Below are positions 26,140-36,116 of a DNA stretch of 64,000 nucleotides, one piece after another. Position 1 is the stretch's first letter, and each line of letters begins with the position of its first letter. The stretch is from Undibacterium umbellatum (GTDB lineage: Bacteria > Pseudomonadota > Gammaproteobacteria > Burkholderiales > Burkholderiaceae_D), in the NCBI RefSeq assembly GCF_014284125.1, contig NZ_JACOFX010000016.1:99154-163153 (forward strand), given 5' to 3'. Under the pieces are notes generated by a model. It worked only from the letters and a program-made list of their open reading frames with translations. It was not told the origin of the DNA and searched no databases. Made by a program: the position numbers and the translations under genes.

Positions 26140-27168
26140 TCAACCACAACTACCAGCCTTAGCCTCAACCTTGCCACGCGTCTTCAAGCCCAGTTTGTCG
26201 AGCAAGACACGGTCATCCTGTGCTTCCGGATTAGCCGTAGTCAGCAATTTATCGCCGTAGAAAATCGAATTCGCGCCAGCCAGGAAACACATGGCTTGCA
26301 CTGCTTCACCCATCTGGCGGCGGCCCGCAGACAAACGCACACGCGCCTTGGGCATGGTGATGCGGGCAACAGCTATGGTGCGTACAAATTCCAGCGGATC
26401 AAGCGGGTCGAGGCCATGCAAAGGCGTGCCTTCTACCTGCACCAGATGATTGACTGGCACGGATTCAGGATAAGGATTCAGGTTCGCCAATTGCGCAATC
26501 AGGCCAGCGCGCTGGCGGCGTGATTCACCCATGCCGACAATGCCGCCACAACAGACTTTGAGACCGGCGCTTCGTACATGGCCAAGAGTATCGAGTCTGT
26601 CCTGGTAATCGCGGGTGGAAATCACGTTACTATAAAACTCAGGTGCGGTATCAAGATTGTGGTTGTAGTAATCCAGACCCGCATCTTTCAGGCGCTGTGC
26701 CTGTTCTTCCTTGAGCATGCCCAGAGTTGCACAGGTTTCCAGGCCCATGGCCTTGACTTCGCGCACCATGGTTTCTACTTTTTCCATATCACGGTCTTTG
26801 GGTGAACGCCAGGCTGCACCCATGCAAAAACGGGTTGCGCCGTTTTCACGCGCGGCTTTGGCGGCGTCCAGCACTTCGCGCACATCCAGCAATTTTTTTG
26901 CTTCCACGCCAGTGTCGTAACGTGCCGCTTGTGGGCAATAACCGCAATCTTCTTCGCAACCACCAGTCTTGATGGACAAGAGTGTCGCCAGCTCCACATC
27001 ACCATCAGGGAAGTTGGCGCGGTGAGCAGTTTGCGCCCTGAACATCAAGTCATTGAAGGGCAAATCAAACAGGGCCAGTACTTCATCCACGGGCCAGGTC
27101 TCGGCTTCGATTTTCTTGACCGGTGGCTGGAATTGCATGGCTTGCAAAGTCGTATCAGTAGCTTGCAT
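26140..27168 (-). CDS. bioB: Biotin synthase
   Basis: A 342-residue radical-SAM enzyme that inserts sulfur into dethiobiotin. The radical cluster motif is [14 protein letters not shown] (CxxxCxxC), followed by [11 protein letters not shown], the [13 protein letters not shown] segment, and GIVGMGES; Arg/Cys ligands of the second cluster are in the KVCCGGI and VRLSAGR segments. Standard length with a short C-terminal tail. It is the fourth bio gene after bioA-bioF-bioD with a 12-base gap to bioD. Confidence 0.97.
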   Translation of the reverse strand: MQATDTTLQAMQFQPPVKKIEAETWPVDEVLALFDLPFNDLMFRAQTAHRANFPDGDVELATLLSIKTGGCEEDCGYCPQAARYDTGVEAKKLLDVREVLDAAKAARENGATRFCMGAAWRSPKDRDMEKVETMVREVKAMGLETCATLGMLKEEQAQRLKDAGLDYYNHNLDTAPEFYSNVISTRDYQDRLDTLGHVRSAGLKVCCGGIVGMGESRRQRAGLIAQLANLNPYPESVPVNHLVQVEGTPLHGLDPLDPLEFVRTIAVARITMPKARVRLSAGRRQMGEAVQAMCFLAGANSIFYGDKLLTTANPEAQDDRVLLDKLGLKTRGKVEAKAGSCG

Positions 27169-27180
27169 CTTTGTTTCCTT

Positions 27181-27876
27181 TTACTTCAATTGACTCAAAT
27201 CCAGATACGAGGCAGCAGCTTTTGCCTTCTCGTGATCAGGAACATTCAAACGGGGAATATGCCCCAGCATGGGTGCTGCTATGCGTTCACGCAGGGCGGC
27301 AATATTTTCTTGCGGGTACAGCATGTTGGCATCAACGGTGTTGGCAACCCAGCCTGCCAGCCTCAAACCGCGGGCAGCGATGGCTTCAACAGTCAGCAAT
27401 GCATGATTGATGCAACCCAGGCGCATGCCAACCACCAGTATCACTGGTAAATCCAGGGCTTGCGCCATGTCTGCCGTCGTCACTTGGGCATTCAGGGGTA
27501 CGCAAAATCCACCTACACCTTCTACAATCACGACATCTGCCTGTTCACGCAATTGCTGGTAGCTGTTGATGATATGCGGTAGTTCTATCTTCACCTGCTC
27601 CAGCTCAGCCACGATATGTGGTGCTGCCGGTGTCTGCATCAGGTAAGGGCAAACCAGAGCCAGCTCTGCCTTGACACTGGCAGCGGCGACCAGCATGTCC
27701 ACATCTTCATTATGCAAGACGCCATCACGCATTTCTGCACCGGCGGCTATTGGTTTCATGCCCACGCTTCGCAAACCTTGCGCCTGCATTGCATGCAGCA
27801 GCGCGGCGCTGACCAGAGTCTTGCCTATCTCGGTATCAGTGCCGGTCACGAAAAAATCATGCTGCCGCTTTTGCAT
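27181..27876 (-). CDS. bioD: Dethiobiotin synthetase
   Basis: A 231-residue ATP-dependent enzyme closing the ureido ring of dethiobiotin. It has the P-loop FVTGTDTEIGKT at the N terminus, KPIAAG, NEDVD, and EGVGGFCVPLN. The start ATG at 27876 shares a base with the bioF stop (TGATG), so the two are translationally coupled. An N-terminal extension of the open frame lies inside bioF and is not real. Confidence 0.96.
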   Translation of the reverse strand: MQKRQHDFFVTGTDTEIGKTLVSAALLHAMQAQGLRSVGMKPIAAGAEMRDGVLHNEDVDMLVAAASVKAELALVCPYLMQTPAAPHIVAELEQVKIELPHIINSYQQLREQADVVIVEGVGGFCVPLNAQVTTADMAQALDLPVILVVGMRLGCINHALLTVEAIAARGLRLAGWVANTVDANMLYPQENIAALRERIAAPMLGHIPRLNVPDHEKAKAAASYLDLSQLK

Positions 27877-29141
27877 CAGGCCACCTCGGCAAAACACTGA
27901 GCAACATAACTCATCTGATCCAGACGGTTGATGGCTTGTACCAGTTGCAATACCTGAATTTCTGTGTGCGCAGCAGACAGAGTCACGCGCAGGCGTGCCG
28001 TACCAACAGGCACGGTAGGTGGGCGTATCGCGCCTACCCACAAACCCTGGTCCATGAGATTGCCAGCAACCCTCAGCATGGCGGCGTTGTCACCAATGAG
28101 CACAGGTTGTATCGCAGTATCGGATGGCATGCCTTGCCAGACCTGCAAATGCAGGCCATCACTGAACAGGCCTATCAGTTTTTGCAAATGCGCACGTCTT
28201 TGCTGGCCCTCTTCGCCAGCAATGATATCTATGCTGGTGAGCAGTGCATGCGCCAGTGCAGGTGCGGCAGCAGTCGTATAGATATATGCGCGAGCGCGCT
28301 GCACCAGCCATTCAATCACAGTCGCATCAGCAGCAACGAAGGCACCACCGACACCGGCAGCCTTGCCCAGGGTGCCCATATAGACCAGATTCGGCGACTT
28401 GATATTCAGGTGCTCCAGCACGCCACGGCCATGCTGGCCCAGCACACCAAAACCATGGGCATCATCGACGATGAGCCAGGCATCATAGCGTTCGCAAGTT
28501 GCCAGCAGATTAGCGAGTTCAGCGATATTGCCATCCATGCTGAAGACACTGTCAGTGACGACTACCCTGTGCTTGGTCTTGCATTGTTGTAGCATACGTT
28601 CCAGCGCCGTGTAATCACGGTGCGGGAATACCTGCACGGTGGCACGCGAAAGGCGCGCGCCATCAATGAGGGAGGCATGGTTCAGGGCTTCAGAAAATAC
28701 GGTTGTGTCTTTATTGATGGCCAGTGCGGTGATAACCGCCAGATTGGCCATATAGCCAGTGCAAAAATACAGGGCGCGGGCATTATCGATATGCGGTGAG
28801 ACAAACTCGGCCAGGCGTTCTTCCAGCACAGCATGGGCACGGCTATGGCCGCTAATGAGGTGCGAGGCACCGCTACCAACTCCATACAACGCGGCACCTT
28901 CCTGCATGGCTTCTGCCAGTTTTGGATGTGCTGCCAGGCCGAGATAATCATTGCTGCAAAACGCCAACAAGTCACGGCCATCGACTTTCATGTTTGGTGC
29001 TGATGGCGTTTCTACCGTGCGCCTCTGGCGCAATAAATGTTTTTGATCCAGCACGGCCAGCTCTTGCTGCAAACCCTGTATCAGGGATTTGCGTTGCGTG
29101 GCTATTCTTATGCCGGGATTGTTTTTACTAGCATCTGTCAT
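27876..29141 (-). CDS. bioF: 8-amino-7-oxononanoate synthase
   Basis: A 421-residue PLP enzyme that joins pimeloyl-ACP/CoA with alanine. It shows FCSNDYLGLA, GSGASHLISGHS, SVFSMDGNIA, VDDAHGFGVLG and the PLP-binding Lys in MGTLGKAAGVGGAF. It overlaps bioA by four bases and bioD by one. An N-terminal stretch of ~25 residues before the first family motif is slightly longer than in E. coli. Confidence 0.96.
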   Translation of the reverse strand: MTDASKNNPGIRIATQRKSLIQGLQQELAVLDQKHLLRQRRTVETPSAPNMKVDGRDLLAFCSNDYLGLAAHPKLAEAMQEGAALYGVGSGASHLISGHSRAHAVLEERLAEFVSPHIDNARALYFCTGYMANLAVITALAINKDTTVFSEALNHASLIDGARLSRATVQVFPHRDYTALERMLQQCKTKHRVVVTDSVFSMDGNIAELANLLATCERYDAWLIVDDAHGFGVLGQHGRGVLEHLNIKSPNLVYMGTLGKAAGVGGAFVAADATVIEWLVQRARAYIYTTAAAPALAHALLTSIDIIAGEEGQQRRAHLQKLIGLFSDGLHLQVWQGMPSDTAIQPVLIGDNAAMLRVAGNLMDQGLWVGAIRPPTVPVGTARLRVTLSAAHTEIQVLQLVQAINRLDQMSYVAQCFAEVA

Positions 29142-30484
29142 GCCATTACCTCTTCAAATACCAGTCTGGTTTTATGTGCCAGCAAACTCATTTCATCCTG
29201 CTCAAGGATGTAGGGCGGCATCATATAGACTGTGCGGCCTATGGGCCGCATTAATAATTCCTGCTCCAGTGCCGCAGCAAAAAAACGGCGTGAAAATGTC
29301 GATGCTCGTTCTGCATCATCGACCACGGCATCAAAGGCCAGGATCATGCCTTGCTGGCGGAAGTGGCGCACGCGTACATCATTTTTCAAGTCTGCAAAAG
29401 CTGCGTTCAAGAATTCTGCCTTGACACGGTTATTTTGCAAAACCTTGTCATCTTCAAATATCGCCAGTGTCGCCAACGCTGCACGGCATGCCAGTGGATT
29501 GCCAGTATAGGAATGCGAGTGCAGGAAACCGCGTCTTACATCGGCATCATAAAATGCCTGATAGACAGCATCTGTCGTCATCACCAGTGACAATGGTAAA
29601 TAACCGCCGCTAATTCCTTTCGACAGACATAAAAAGTCTGGCCAGATATTCGCTGATTCACAGGCAAAGAAAGTACCAGTGCGGCCACAGCCCACGGCAA
29701 TTTCATCAGCAATCAGATGGACCTGATACTGATCGCACAATTCGCGCAAACGCTTCAGATACACCGGGTCATGCATGGCCATGCCAGTCGCGCACTGTAC
29801 CAGCGGTTCAATGATGACGGCAGCAATCTTGCCTGCACGTTCCTGCAATTTTGCTTCCAGTGCAGCGGCGGCGCGCAAGGCCACATCGGAGGCAGTTTCG
29901 CCAGCCTCAGCCAGACGCGCGTCGGGTGAAGCGACAACATGAGCCCGCTGCAGCATGGGGCCATAGGCTTCACGGAACAGGCTAACATCGGTAACTGCCA
30001 GCGCACCCACGGTTTCACCATGGTAGCTGCCCTGTATGCAAATAAACTCTTGTTTTTCAGTCTGGCCGCCGTTGCGCCAGGCATGGAAGCTCATCTTCAG
30101 GGCAATCTCGACAGCCGATGCGCCATCAGACGCATAAAAGCAGTGGCCGAGGGCGTGATGAGTGAGTGCTGCCAGTTTTTCCGATAATTCTACGACAGGC
30201 GCATGGGTGAAACCGGCCAGCATTGCATGCTCAAGCTTGTCGAGCTGGTCTTTCAACGCTGCATTGATGCGTGGATTGGCATGGCCAAACAGATTGACCC
30301 ACCAGGAACTGATGGCATCCAGATAGCGCTTGCCTTCCATATCAAACAGCCATGCACCGCGGCCATGGCTGACGGGGATCAGCGGCACGGTTTCATGATG
30401 CTGCATCTGGGTACACGGATGCCATACATGCTGCAGGCTGCGTGCTACCCAGTCATTTTCTTGATTCAAATTATTTCCAGACAT
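29138..30484 (-). CDS. bioA: Adenosylmethionine-8-amino-7-oxononanoate aminotransferase
   Basis: A 448-residue class III aminotransferase that makes 7,8-diaminononanoate with SAM as the amino donor. Family motifs are VWHPCTQMQHHE, DAISSWWVNLFGHANP, GSYHGETVGAL, IADEIAVGCGRTGTFFA, and PLP Lys in LCLSKGISGGYLPLS. It heads the bioA-F-D-B group. Fourteen bases separate it from the DUF1569 gene upstream, so the bio genes appear to be read on from the liu cluster. Confidence 0.96.
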   Translation of the reverse strand: MSGNNLNQENDWVARSLQHVWHPCTQMQHHETVPLIPVSHGRGAWLFDMEGKRYLDAISSWWVNLFGHANPRINAALKDQLDKLEHAMLAGFTHAPVVELSEKLAALTHHALGHCFYASDGASAVEIALKMSFHAWRNGGQTEKQEFICIQGSYHGETVGALAVTDVSLFREAYGPMLQRAHVVASPDARLAEAGETASDVALRAAAALEAKLQERAGKIAAVIIEPLVQCATGMAMHDPVYLKRLRELCDQYQVHLIADEIAVGCGRTGTFFACESANIWPDFLCLSKGISGGYLPLSLVMTTDAVYQAFYDADVRRGFLHSHSYTGNPLACRAALATLAIFEDDKVLQNNRVKAEFLNAAFADLKNDVRVRHFRQQGMILAFDAVVDDAERASTFSRRFFAAALEQELLMRPIGRTVYMMPPYILEQDEMSLLAHKTRLVFEEVMA

Positions 30485-30498
30485 TTAGCAAATTACTC

Positions 30499-31044
30499 TT
30501 ACAACACCTTTAAATCACAAGGCTCGCAAGACATCGCCTTCAAATGATTTTCTATATGCATGACATGGGCCTGGGCAAATTCTGCCTTGCTCAAATTGCC
30601 ATAAGCAAAATGCGGCTTGATGTCACCCGCATGGTTTTCAAATTTTTTTAATGCTGCAATCAGCATATCGATACCAGCATTGACATCGCCGCTCTCAGCA
30701 ATCACAGGTGCACCCGGTATAGGTTCAGTCAGATCATGCGTCATGGCACCGGCTACAGAAAAAGCATAAAAAGCTGCGCTACCTGCTGTGTGCTGGAAGG
30801 CTGCCGATTTCATTTCCGGATAACCCGTGATTGAATACTCTATGCTCTGCGCCAGGTGCACAAAGACTTTATAGGGCTGCCAGCCGGATAGGCTGGCCAG
30901 TTTTTCCAATTTCAGGCCGGCAAGTTTTGCCTGCATATCTGCAATTGATGTGATCACGACTGTGGACTTGCGATAAGTCACAGCGCCCGCTGCGGCTAGC
31001 AAAGAGACGCCCAGGCCAGTCAATACCAGTCTACGCTTTGTCAT
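30499..31044 (-). CDS. DUF1569 (DinB-like) domain protein with Tat-like signal
   Basis: A 181-residue protein. The N terminus MTKRRLVLTGLGVSLLAAAGA has twin arginine followed by a hydrophobic stretch, suggesting Tat export. The body matches the DUF1569 layout of a four-helix DinB-like bundle: KVFVHLAQSIEYSITGYPEM and a closing HVMHIENHLKAM. The metal-type His residues are kept. Function is not known. It sits between liuC and bioA and is probably co-transcribed. Confidence 0.78.
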   Translation of the reverse strand: MTKRRLVLTGLGVSLLAAAGAVTYRKSTVVITSIADMQAKLAGLKLEKLASLSGWQPYKVFVHLAQSIEYSITGYPEMKSAAFQHTAGSAAFYAFSVAGAMTHDLTEPIPGAPVIAESGDVNAGIDMLIAALKKFENHAGDIKPHFAYGNLSKAEFAQAHVMHIENHLKAMSCEPCDLKVL

Positions 31045-31100
31045 CTTTGCCAGCTCCTTTCCATTCTATTTTTGCTATCCGCTTGATATTTAAGCTGGAT

Positions 31101-31880
31101 TCAACTTAACCAGTTTGGCTTACGCTTTTCCAGGAAAGAGCGCACACCTTCACGGCCTTCATCAGACGCCCTGATCTGCGCTATGCCTTCTACCGTTGCC
31201 GCTAACAGTGCTGGCGTCAATTCACGACTGGCCACATCCTGTACCAGGCGCTTGGCCTGTTTCACTGCATTTGGGCTATTGCTGCTCAGCGCCTTGACGA
31301 TTTCGGCCACTTTGGCATCCAGTGCCTCTGCCGCCACCACTTCATGTAAAAAACCTGTGCGATATGCTTCAGCGGCGCTAAAACGCTCGGCAGTAATGAA
31401 ATAACGGCGCGCCGCGCTTTCACCCATAGCCTTGATCACATACGGCGAAATCGTCGCCGGTATCAAGCCCAGCTTGACTTCACTAAGGCAAAAATTTGCT
31501 GTACCCACACTGACGGCAATATCGCAAGCTGCCACCAGACCCATGCCACCCGCATAGCAATCACCTTGCACTTTGGCAACTACCGGCTTGCTGCAGCTAT
31601 AGATGGTATGCAGCATTTCAGCCAATTGACCGGCATCCACGAGGTTTTCCTCATGGGTGTAATCGGCCATCTTTTTCATCCAGTTGAGGTCTGCACCAGC
31701 ACAAAAAGCAGGACCATTCGCGGCCAGCACAATAGCACGAATGCTGGCGTCCTTATCCAAATTGCGAAAAACCTCAGTGATTTCGGCTATGGTTGTTTCA
31801 TTAAATGCATTGCGTACCTCAGGGCGGTTCAGCGTGACTGTGGCCAGCTGATTCGTGGTTTCTACAATTAAAGTTTCCAT
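31101..31880 (-). CDS. liuC: Methylglutaconyl-CoA hydratase / enoyl-CoA hydratase family
   Basis: A 259-residue crotonase-fold enzyme. The oxyanion-hole segments are FCAGADLNWMKKM and GDCYAGGMGLVAACD, and the second catalytic region has SEVKLGLIPATISPYV. The SEVKLGLIPA form and the context between liuB and liuD identify it as the hydratase that turns 3-methylglutaconyl-CoA into HMG-CoA. Generic enoyl-CoA hydratase is the alternative. Confidence 0.92.
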   Translation of the reverse strand: METLIVETTNQLATVTLNRPEVRNAFNETTIAEITEVFRNLDKDASIRAIVLAANGPAFCAGADLNWMKKMADYTHEENLVDAGQLAEMLHTIYSCSKPVVAKVQGDCYAGGMGLVAACDIAVSVGTANFCLSEVKLGLIPATISPYVIKAMGESAARRYFITAERFSAAEAYRTGFLHEVVAAEALDAKVAEIVKALSSNSPNAVKQAKRLVQDVASRELTPALLAATVEGIAQIRASDEGREGVRSFLEKRKPNWLS

Positions 31881-31943
31881 TTTGATATAGCCTTCACTAT
31901 TGCTGAGAGTTGTCCACGGTATGCGACCTATAGGTGTATGGAT

Positions 31944-32420
31944 CTAACGCTTGAAATTCGGACAAGCATTCTGGCCCTTGTCCCTGCTGATGATAGCGAC
32001 TGGCACCAGCGTCTTCATATCTGTAGCATCCCATAATCTGACACTGCAGTTGCCCGTCGTGGTCACACTGTCCAGGGCGTAGACATGATTAGCTTTTCCA
32101 AAGAAACTGAATTTCATCGAGCAGGAAACCGATCCCTGCATTTCCACATAACGCAGGGTCGTCAGTTTATCAGCGGCAAATTTAAATTTGGAAATACTGA
32201 TCCTGTTAGCATCACTGATGATGCCTTGTTCGCCAGAGCAAGTCTCGGCATTTTCGTAGTTGTTAAGATAAAACAAGGTTTTACGTGCTGGACTGATTCT
32301 GACTACCATTTCAGCAGTCTGCCCATTTTGTGGCTCAATATAAGGAGCATTCAGACAGCCGCTTAACATCAGACTGGCTGCTAAGGCACACAAGGCGGAA
32401 ATAAAGGTTTTTTTCATCAT
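31944..32420 (-). CDS. Putative lipoprotein of unknown function
   Basis: A 158-residue protein with a type II signal peptide ending LMLSGC, so Cys is lipidated after cleavage. The mature part is a small beta-rich domain with four further Cys (TCSGEQG, VSCSMKF, NCSVRLW, NACPNF), which could form two disulfides in the periplasm. No family is recognised. It lies inside the liuB-liuC interval in the same direction with small gaps; a role in leucine breakdown is not implied. Confidence 0.8.
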   Translation of the reverse strand: MMKKTFISALCALAASLMLSGCLNAPYIEPQNGQTAEMVVRISPARKTLFYLNNYENAETCSGEQGIISDANRISISKFKFAADKLTTLRYVEMQGSVSCSMKFSFFGKANHVYALDSVTTTGNCSVRLWDATDMKTLVPVAIISRDKGQNACPNFKR

Positions 32421-32432
32421 CTGATCTGCTAC

Positions 32433-34055
32433 CTACATCCTGAACACGCCAAACTTCACATCCGGTATCGGTGCATTCAAGGCTGCCGACAAGCCCAGGC
32501 CCAGCACCATGCGCGTATCTGCCGGGTCGATGACACCATCGTCCCACAGGCGTGCGGATGCATAGTAAGGGTGGCCCTGGTGTTCGTACTGATCCTTGAT
32601 CGGTTGTTTGAAAGCCGCTTCTTCTTCGGCTGACCAGCTACCGCCCTTGCCTTCTATGCCATCACGTTTTACTGTTGCCAATACACTGGCGGCCTGTTCA
32701 CCGCCCATGACGCTGATGCGCGCATTTGGCCACATCCACATGAAGCGTGGTGAGTAAGCACGGCCGCACATGCCGTAGTTACCAGCACCAAAGCTGCCAC
32801 CGATGATAACTGTAAACTTGGGCACATTTGCTGTTGCCACTGCGGTCACCATTTTGGCACCATTGCGGGCGATGCCTTCGTTTTCATATTTACGGCCGAC
32901 CATGAAGCCGGTGATGTTTTGCAGGAACACCAGCGGTATCTTGCGCTGGCAGCACAGCTCTATGAAATGCGCGCCCTTCAAGGCAGACTCAGAAAACAGG
33001 ATGCCGTTATTGGCGATGATGCCGACTGGCATGCCGTGGATATGGGCAAAACCGCACACCAGGGTTGTGCCATACCGTGCCTTGAATTCATCAAAATGGC
33101 TGCCATCGACGATGCGGGCAATCACTTCACGCACATCGAAAGGCTTGCGGGTATCGACCGGTATCACGCCATACAATTCAGAAGCCGGGAACTTGGGTTC
33201 TTCGACTTCTTTCATGACCACGGTTTGCGGCTTCTGGCGGTTCAGGTGTGAGACGATGGTACGCGCCAATGACAGTGCATGCGTATCATTTTGTGCCAGG
33301 TGATCAACCACGCCAGACAGGCGGGTATGCACATCACCACCACCGAGGTCTTCGGCACTGACGACTTCACCAGTGGCAGCTTTCACCAGCGGTGGGCCAC
33401 CGAGAAAAATCGTGCCCTGGTTCTTGACGATGATGGACTCATCACTCATTGCTGGCACATACGCACCACCGGCAGTGCAGGAACCCATGACCACGGCGAT
33501 TTGCGGTATGCCCTTGGCTGACATATTGGCCTGGTTGTAGAAGATGCGGCCAAAGTGATCACGGTCAGGGAAGACATCATCCTGGTTAGGCAGGTTCGCG
33601 CCGCCACTATCGACAAGGTAAATACAGGGCAGATTGTTTTGCTCGGCAATTTCTTGTGCGCGCAAATGCTTCTTGACGGTCAGGGGATAATAAGTGCCAC
33701 CTTTGACTGTCGCATCATTACAGACGATGATGCATTCCTGCCCGGCCACGCGGCCTATGCCGGTGATCACACCAGCAGATGGAGCTGCATCGACATCATT
33801 CTTTTCTTTATACATGTCGTAGGCAGCGAGTTGCGAGAACTCCAGGAAAGGCGTGCCTGCATCGAGCAGCATTTGTACACGGTCTCGCGGCAAGAGCTTG
33901 CCGCGCGCCAGATGTTTCTTGCGTGCTTCATCACCACCGCCCAGTGCAATTTTGGCGATCTTTTCTTTGAGGTCATCCACCACGGCCTGCATGGCCGCTG
34001 CATTGGCTTTGAATTCTTCAGAGCGGGGATTGAGTTTGGAATCTAAAGTTGTCAT
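32433..34055 (-). CDS. liuB: Methylcrotonyl-CoA carboxylase carboxyltransferase subunit
   Basis: A 540-residue acyl-CoA carboxyltransferase (LiuB/MccB). It starts [15 protein letters not shown], shows [28 protein letters not shown] (oxyanion segment), the [15 protein letters not shown] acyl-CoA pocket, and [17 protein letters not shown]. Standard length. It partners with the biotin subunit LiuD 6.4 kb downstream. The upstream part of the open frame is excluded because the ATG at 34055 aligns with the family start. Confidence 0.95.
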   Translation of the reverse strand: MTTLDSKLNPRSEEFKANAAAMQAVVDDLKEKIAKIALGGGDEARKKHLARGKLLPRDRVQMLLDAGTPFLEFSQLAAYDMYKEKNDVDAAPSAGVITGIGRVAGQECIIVCNDATVKGGTYYPLTVKKHLRAQEIAEQNNLPCIYLVDSGGANLPNQDDVFPDRDHFGRIFYNQANMSAKGIPQIAVVMGSCTAGGAYVPAMSDESIIVKNQGTIFLGGPPLVKAATGEVVSAEDLGGGDVHTRLSGVVDHLAQNDTHALSLARTIVSHLNRQKPQTVVMKEVEEPKFPASELYGVIPVDTRKPFDVREVIARIVDGSHFDEFKARYGTTLVCGFAHIHGMPVGIIANNGILFSESALKGAHFIELCCQRKIPLVFLQNITGFMVGRKYENEGIARNGAKMVTAVATANVPKFTVIIGGSFGAGNYGMCGRAYSPRFMWMWPNARISVMGGEQAASVLATVKRDGIEGKGGSWSAEEEAAFKQPIKDQYEHQGHPYYASARLWDDGVIDPADTRMVLGLGLSAALNAPIPDVKFGVFRM

Positions 34056-34063
34056 TATCTTTT

Positions 34064-34447
34064 TCACTTTTCTGGAAAACTGCCATCCACGTAAAACCAC
34101 TTGCCTTCATAGCGCACAAAACGGCTGAGTTCATGCAGCCTGTGCGCCTTGCCACCTATCTTGTAACGGGCAACAAATTCCACGGTGGCATTGTCACCAT
34201 CAGCCTTGAATTTCTTGACTTCCAGACCCAGCCATTTGGTAGGGTCATCATGCGTAATACGTTCTTTGGGACAAGTCCGCTCATCCCAGGTCGCACGCAG
34301 ATAGGCTTCATCGTTCAGGGTATAGGCGGTATAGCGCGAACGCATCAATGCTTCTGCCGTAGATGTTACCGCTGCGCCGCTGATGTACGGGCCGCAGCAT
34401 AGGTCAAAACTCTTAGTCGAGCCACAGGGGCATGCTTTGCTACTCAT
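34064..34447 (-). CDS. YchJ family (UPF0225) protein with SEC-C motif
   Basis: A 127-residue protein. The first ~25 residues carry the metal-binding SEC-C motif ([14 protein letters not shown]), followed by an NTF2-like domain ending [13 protein letters not shown]. Family members are small cytosolic proteins of uncertain role. The ATG at 34447 is chosen because it places the SEC-C motif at the N terminus. It lies eight bases before liuB and two bases after the rhodanese gene, so the three are co-transcribed. Confidence 0.88.
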   Translation of the reverse strand: MSSKACPCGSTKSFDLCCGPYISGAAVTSTAEALMRSRYTAYTLNDEAYLRATWDERTCPKERITHDDPTKWLGLEVKKFKADGDNATVEFVARYKIGGKAHRLHELSRFVRYEGKWFYVDGSFPEK

Positions 34448-34449
34448 TA

Positions 34450-34845
34450 TTACTTCTTGCTTTCCTTGATGGCGACTGGCCCACCGGCGGCCTTCCACGC
34501 AGTGAAACCACCGTCAATATGGGCGACATTTTCCAGACCCATGTCTTGCACGGTCTTGGTCGTCAATGCACTGCGCCAGCCAGCGGCACAAAACAAAATG
34601 AATTCTTTTTTCTCACCGAATACGGGTTTGAAATAAGGAGAATCAGGATCAACCCAAAACTCTATCATGCCGCGTGGAGCATGATAGGCACCGGGGATGA
34701 TGCCTTCACGTTCCAGTTCGCGTATATCACGGACATCAATGAACTGGACATTAGCGTCTGCGAGTTTTGCCTGGGCTTCTGCCACGCTATAGGTCTTGAT
34801 TTCGGCAGTGGCTTCATCGACCAGTTGCTTGTAACCTTTTTTCAT
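34450..34845 (-). CDS. Rhodanese-like domain protein
   Basis: A 131-residue single rhodanese domain with the active-site Cys86 in LFCAAGWRSAL and the family motif FIDVRDIRELEREGIIPGA. It would transfer sulfane sulfur to thiol or cyanide acceptors in the cytosol. GGAG lies ahead of the ATG at 34845. It is grouped with the ychJ-like and liuB genes; no direct link with leucine degradation is known. Confidence 0.92.
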   Translation of the reverse strand: MKKGYKQLVDEATAEIKTYSVAEAQAKLADANVQFIDVRDIRELEREGIIPGAYHAPRGMIEFWVDPDSPYFKPVFGEKKEFILFCAAGWRSALTTKTVQDMGLENVAHIDGGFTAWKAAGGPVAIKESKK

Positions 34846-34888
34846 GCTGTCTCCGTTTAAATTCAAGACCTCTCACCACAGAGGCACT

Positions 34889-34933
34889 GAGACACAGAGA
34901 AACCCAGGAGAAAACCTGCTTTCTCTGTGTCTC
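34889..34933. repeat. Long hairpin within a CACAGAGG-type repeat
   Basis: A perfect 14-base inverted repeat GAGACACAGAGAAA (34889-34902) / TTTCTCTGTGTCTC (34920-34933) is extended inside by CAGG/CCTG. It lies between the acyl-CoA dehydrogenase and rhodanese genes. Related CACAGAGGCAC-type sequence occurs near 26085-26115 and 63283-63300. Confidence 0.7.
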
Positions 34934-34938
34934 TTGGG

Positions 34939-36072
34939 TCAACCCGCCAGTGCACGTCCAATCAAAATCTTTTGTATATCTGACGTACCTTCATAAATCT
35001 GGCAAACACGTACATCGCGGTAAATACGTTCCACCGGGAAATCGCTGACGTAGCCGTAGCCGCCGTGTATCTGTATCGCATCCGAGCAGACTTTTTCTGC
35101 CATTTCCGACGCAAACAGTTTTGCCATCGCCGCTTCTTTCAGGCAGGGCTTGCCTGCATCTTTCATGCTGGCGGCGTGCCAGATGAGCTGGCGGGCGGCT
35201 TCTATCTGGGTCGCCATGTCGGCCAGTTTGAATTGCACGGACTGGTGTTCAAAGATAGGCTTGCCAAAACTGGTTCGGTCTTTGGCATAAGCAAGTGCTG
35301 CTTCAAATGCGGCGCGCGCCATGCCCACTGATTGTGAGGCTATGCCTATACGGCCACCTTCAAGTCCAGACAGAGCGATCTTGTAACCCATGCCTTCTTC
35401 GCCTATCAGGTTCTCTGCAGGGATGCGGCAATTCTCGAACAGGATTTGTGCGGTGTCGGACGAATGCTGGCCCATCTTTTGTTCCAGGCTGGCGACGATA
35501 TAGCCAGGCGTGCTGGTTGGCACCCAGAAGGCGCTGATGCCCTTCTTGCCTGCTTCTTTATCGGTGACAGCCATGACGATGGCGACATCGGCATATTTGC
35601 CGCTGGTGATGAATTGCTTGACGCCATTGATGACGTAATGATCACCATCGCGTTTTGCCGTCGTACGCAACTCAGAGGCATCACTGCCTGCATGTGGTTC
35701 AGTCAGGCAAAAAGCACCGAGCATCTCGCCTTGTGCCAGCGGAGTCAGCCACTGTTTTTTTTGCGCGTCATTGGCATACATCATGGCGATGCTGCAGACC
35801 GGGCAATTGTTCACGGATACGACGGTAGAAGTGCCGCCATCACCGGCGGCAATTTCTTCCAGCACCAGGGCCAGTGACAGGTAATCCATGCCTGCGCCAC
35901 CAAACTCTTCTGGCACGGCGACACCATAGGCACCCATTTGCGCCAGTTCTTTCAACTCTTCTGCAGGAAAGTGATGTTCCTTGTCCCAGCGTGCGGCATT
36001 GGGCACCAGACGGTCCTGGGCAAAGGCGCGCACGGCGTCGCGTATCATTTCGTGTTCTGGTGTGAGTAGCAT
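34939..36072 (-). CDS. Acyl-CoA dehydrogenase
   Basis: A 377-residue FAD enzyme oxidising short or branched acyl-CoA. It has AFCLTEPHAGSDAS (FAD/substrate contacts), QHSSDTAQILFENCRIP, and the C-terminal catalytic Glu in IYEGTSDIQKI, the position used by short- and medium-chain dehydrogenases. The context in the liu cluster suggests a branched short-chain substrate, such as 2-methylbutyryl-CoA or isobutyryl-CoA. This is distinct from liuA. Confidence 0.92.
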   Translation of the reverse strand: MLLTPEHEMIRDAVRAFAQDRLVPNAARWDKEHHFPAEELKELAQMGAYGVAVPEEFGGAGMDYLSLALVLEEIAAGDGGTSTVVSVNNCPVCSIAMMYANDAQKKQWLTPLAQGEMLGAFCLTEPHAGSDASELRTTAKRDGDHYVINGVKQFITSGKYADVAIVMAVTDKEAGKKGISAFWVPTSTPGYIVASLEQKMGQHSSDTAQILFENCRIPAENLIGEEGMGYKIALSGLEGGRIGIASQSVGMARAAFEAALAYAKDRTSFGKPIFEHQSVQFKLADMATQIEAARQLIWHAASMKDAGKPCLKEAAMAKLFASEMAEKVCSDAIQIHGGYGYVSDFPVERIYRDVRVCQIYEGTSDIQKILIGRALAG

Positions 36073-36116
36073 ATTGATCTGTCTTCTATTCTATTTTTGC
36101 TGTAACTGTGACTGCT

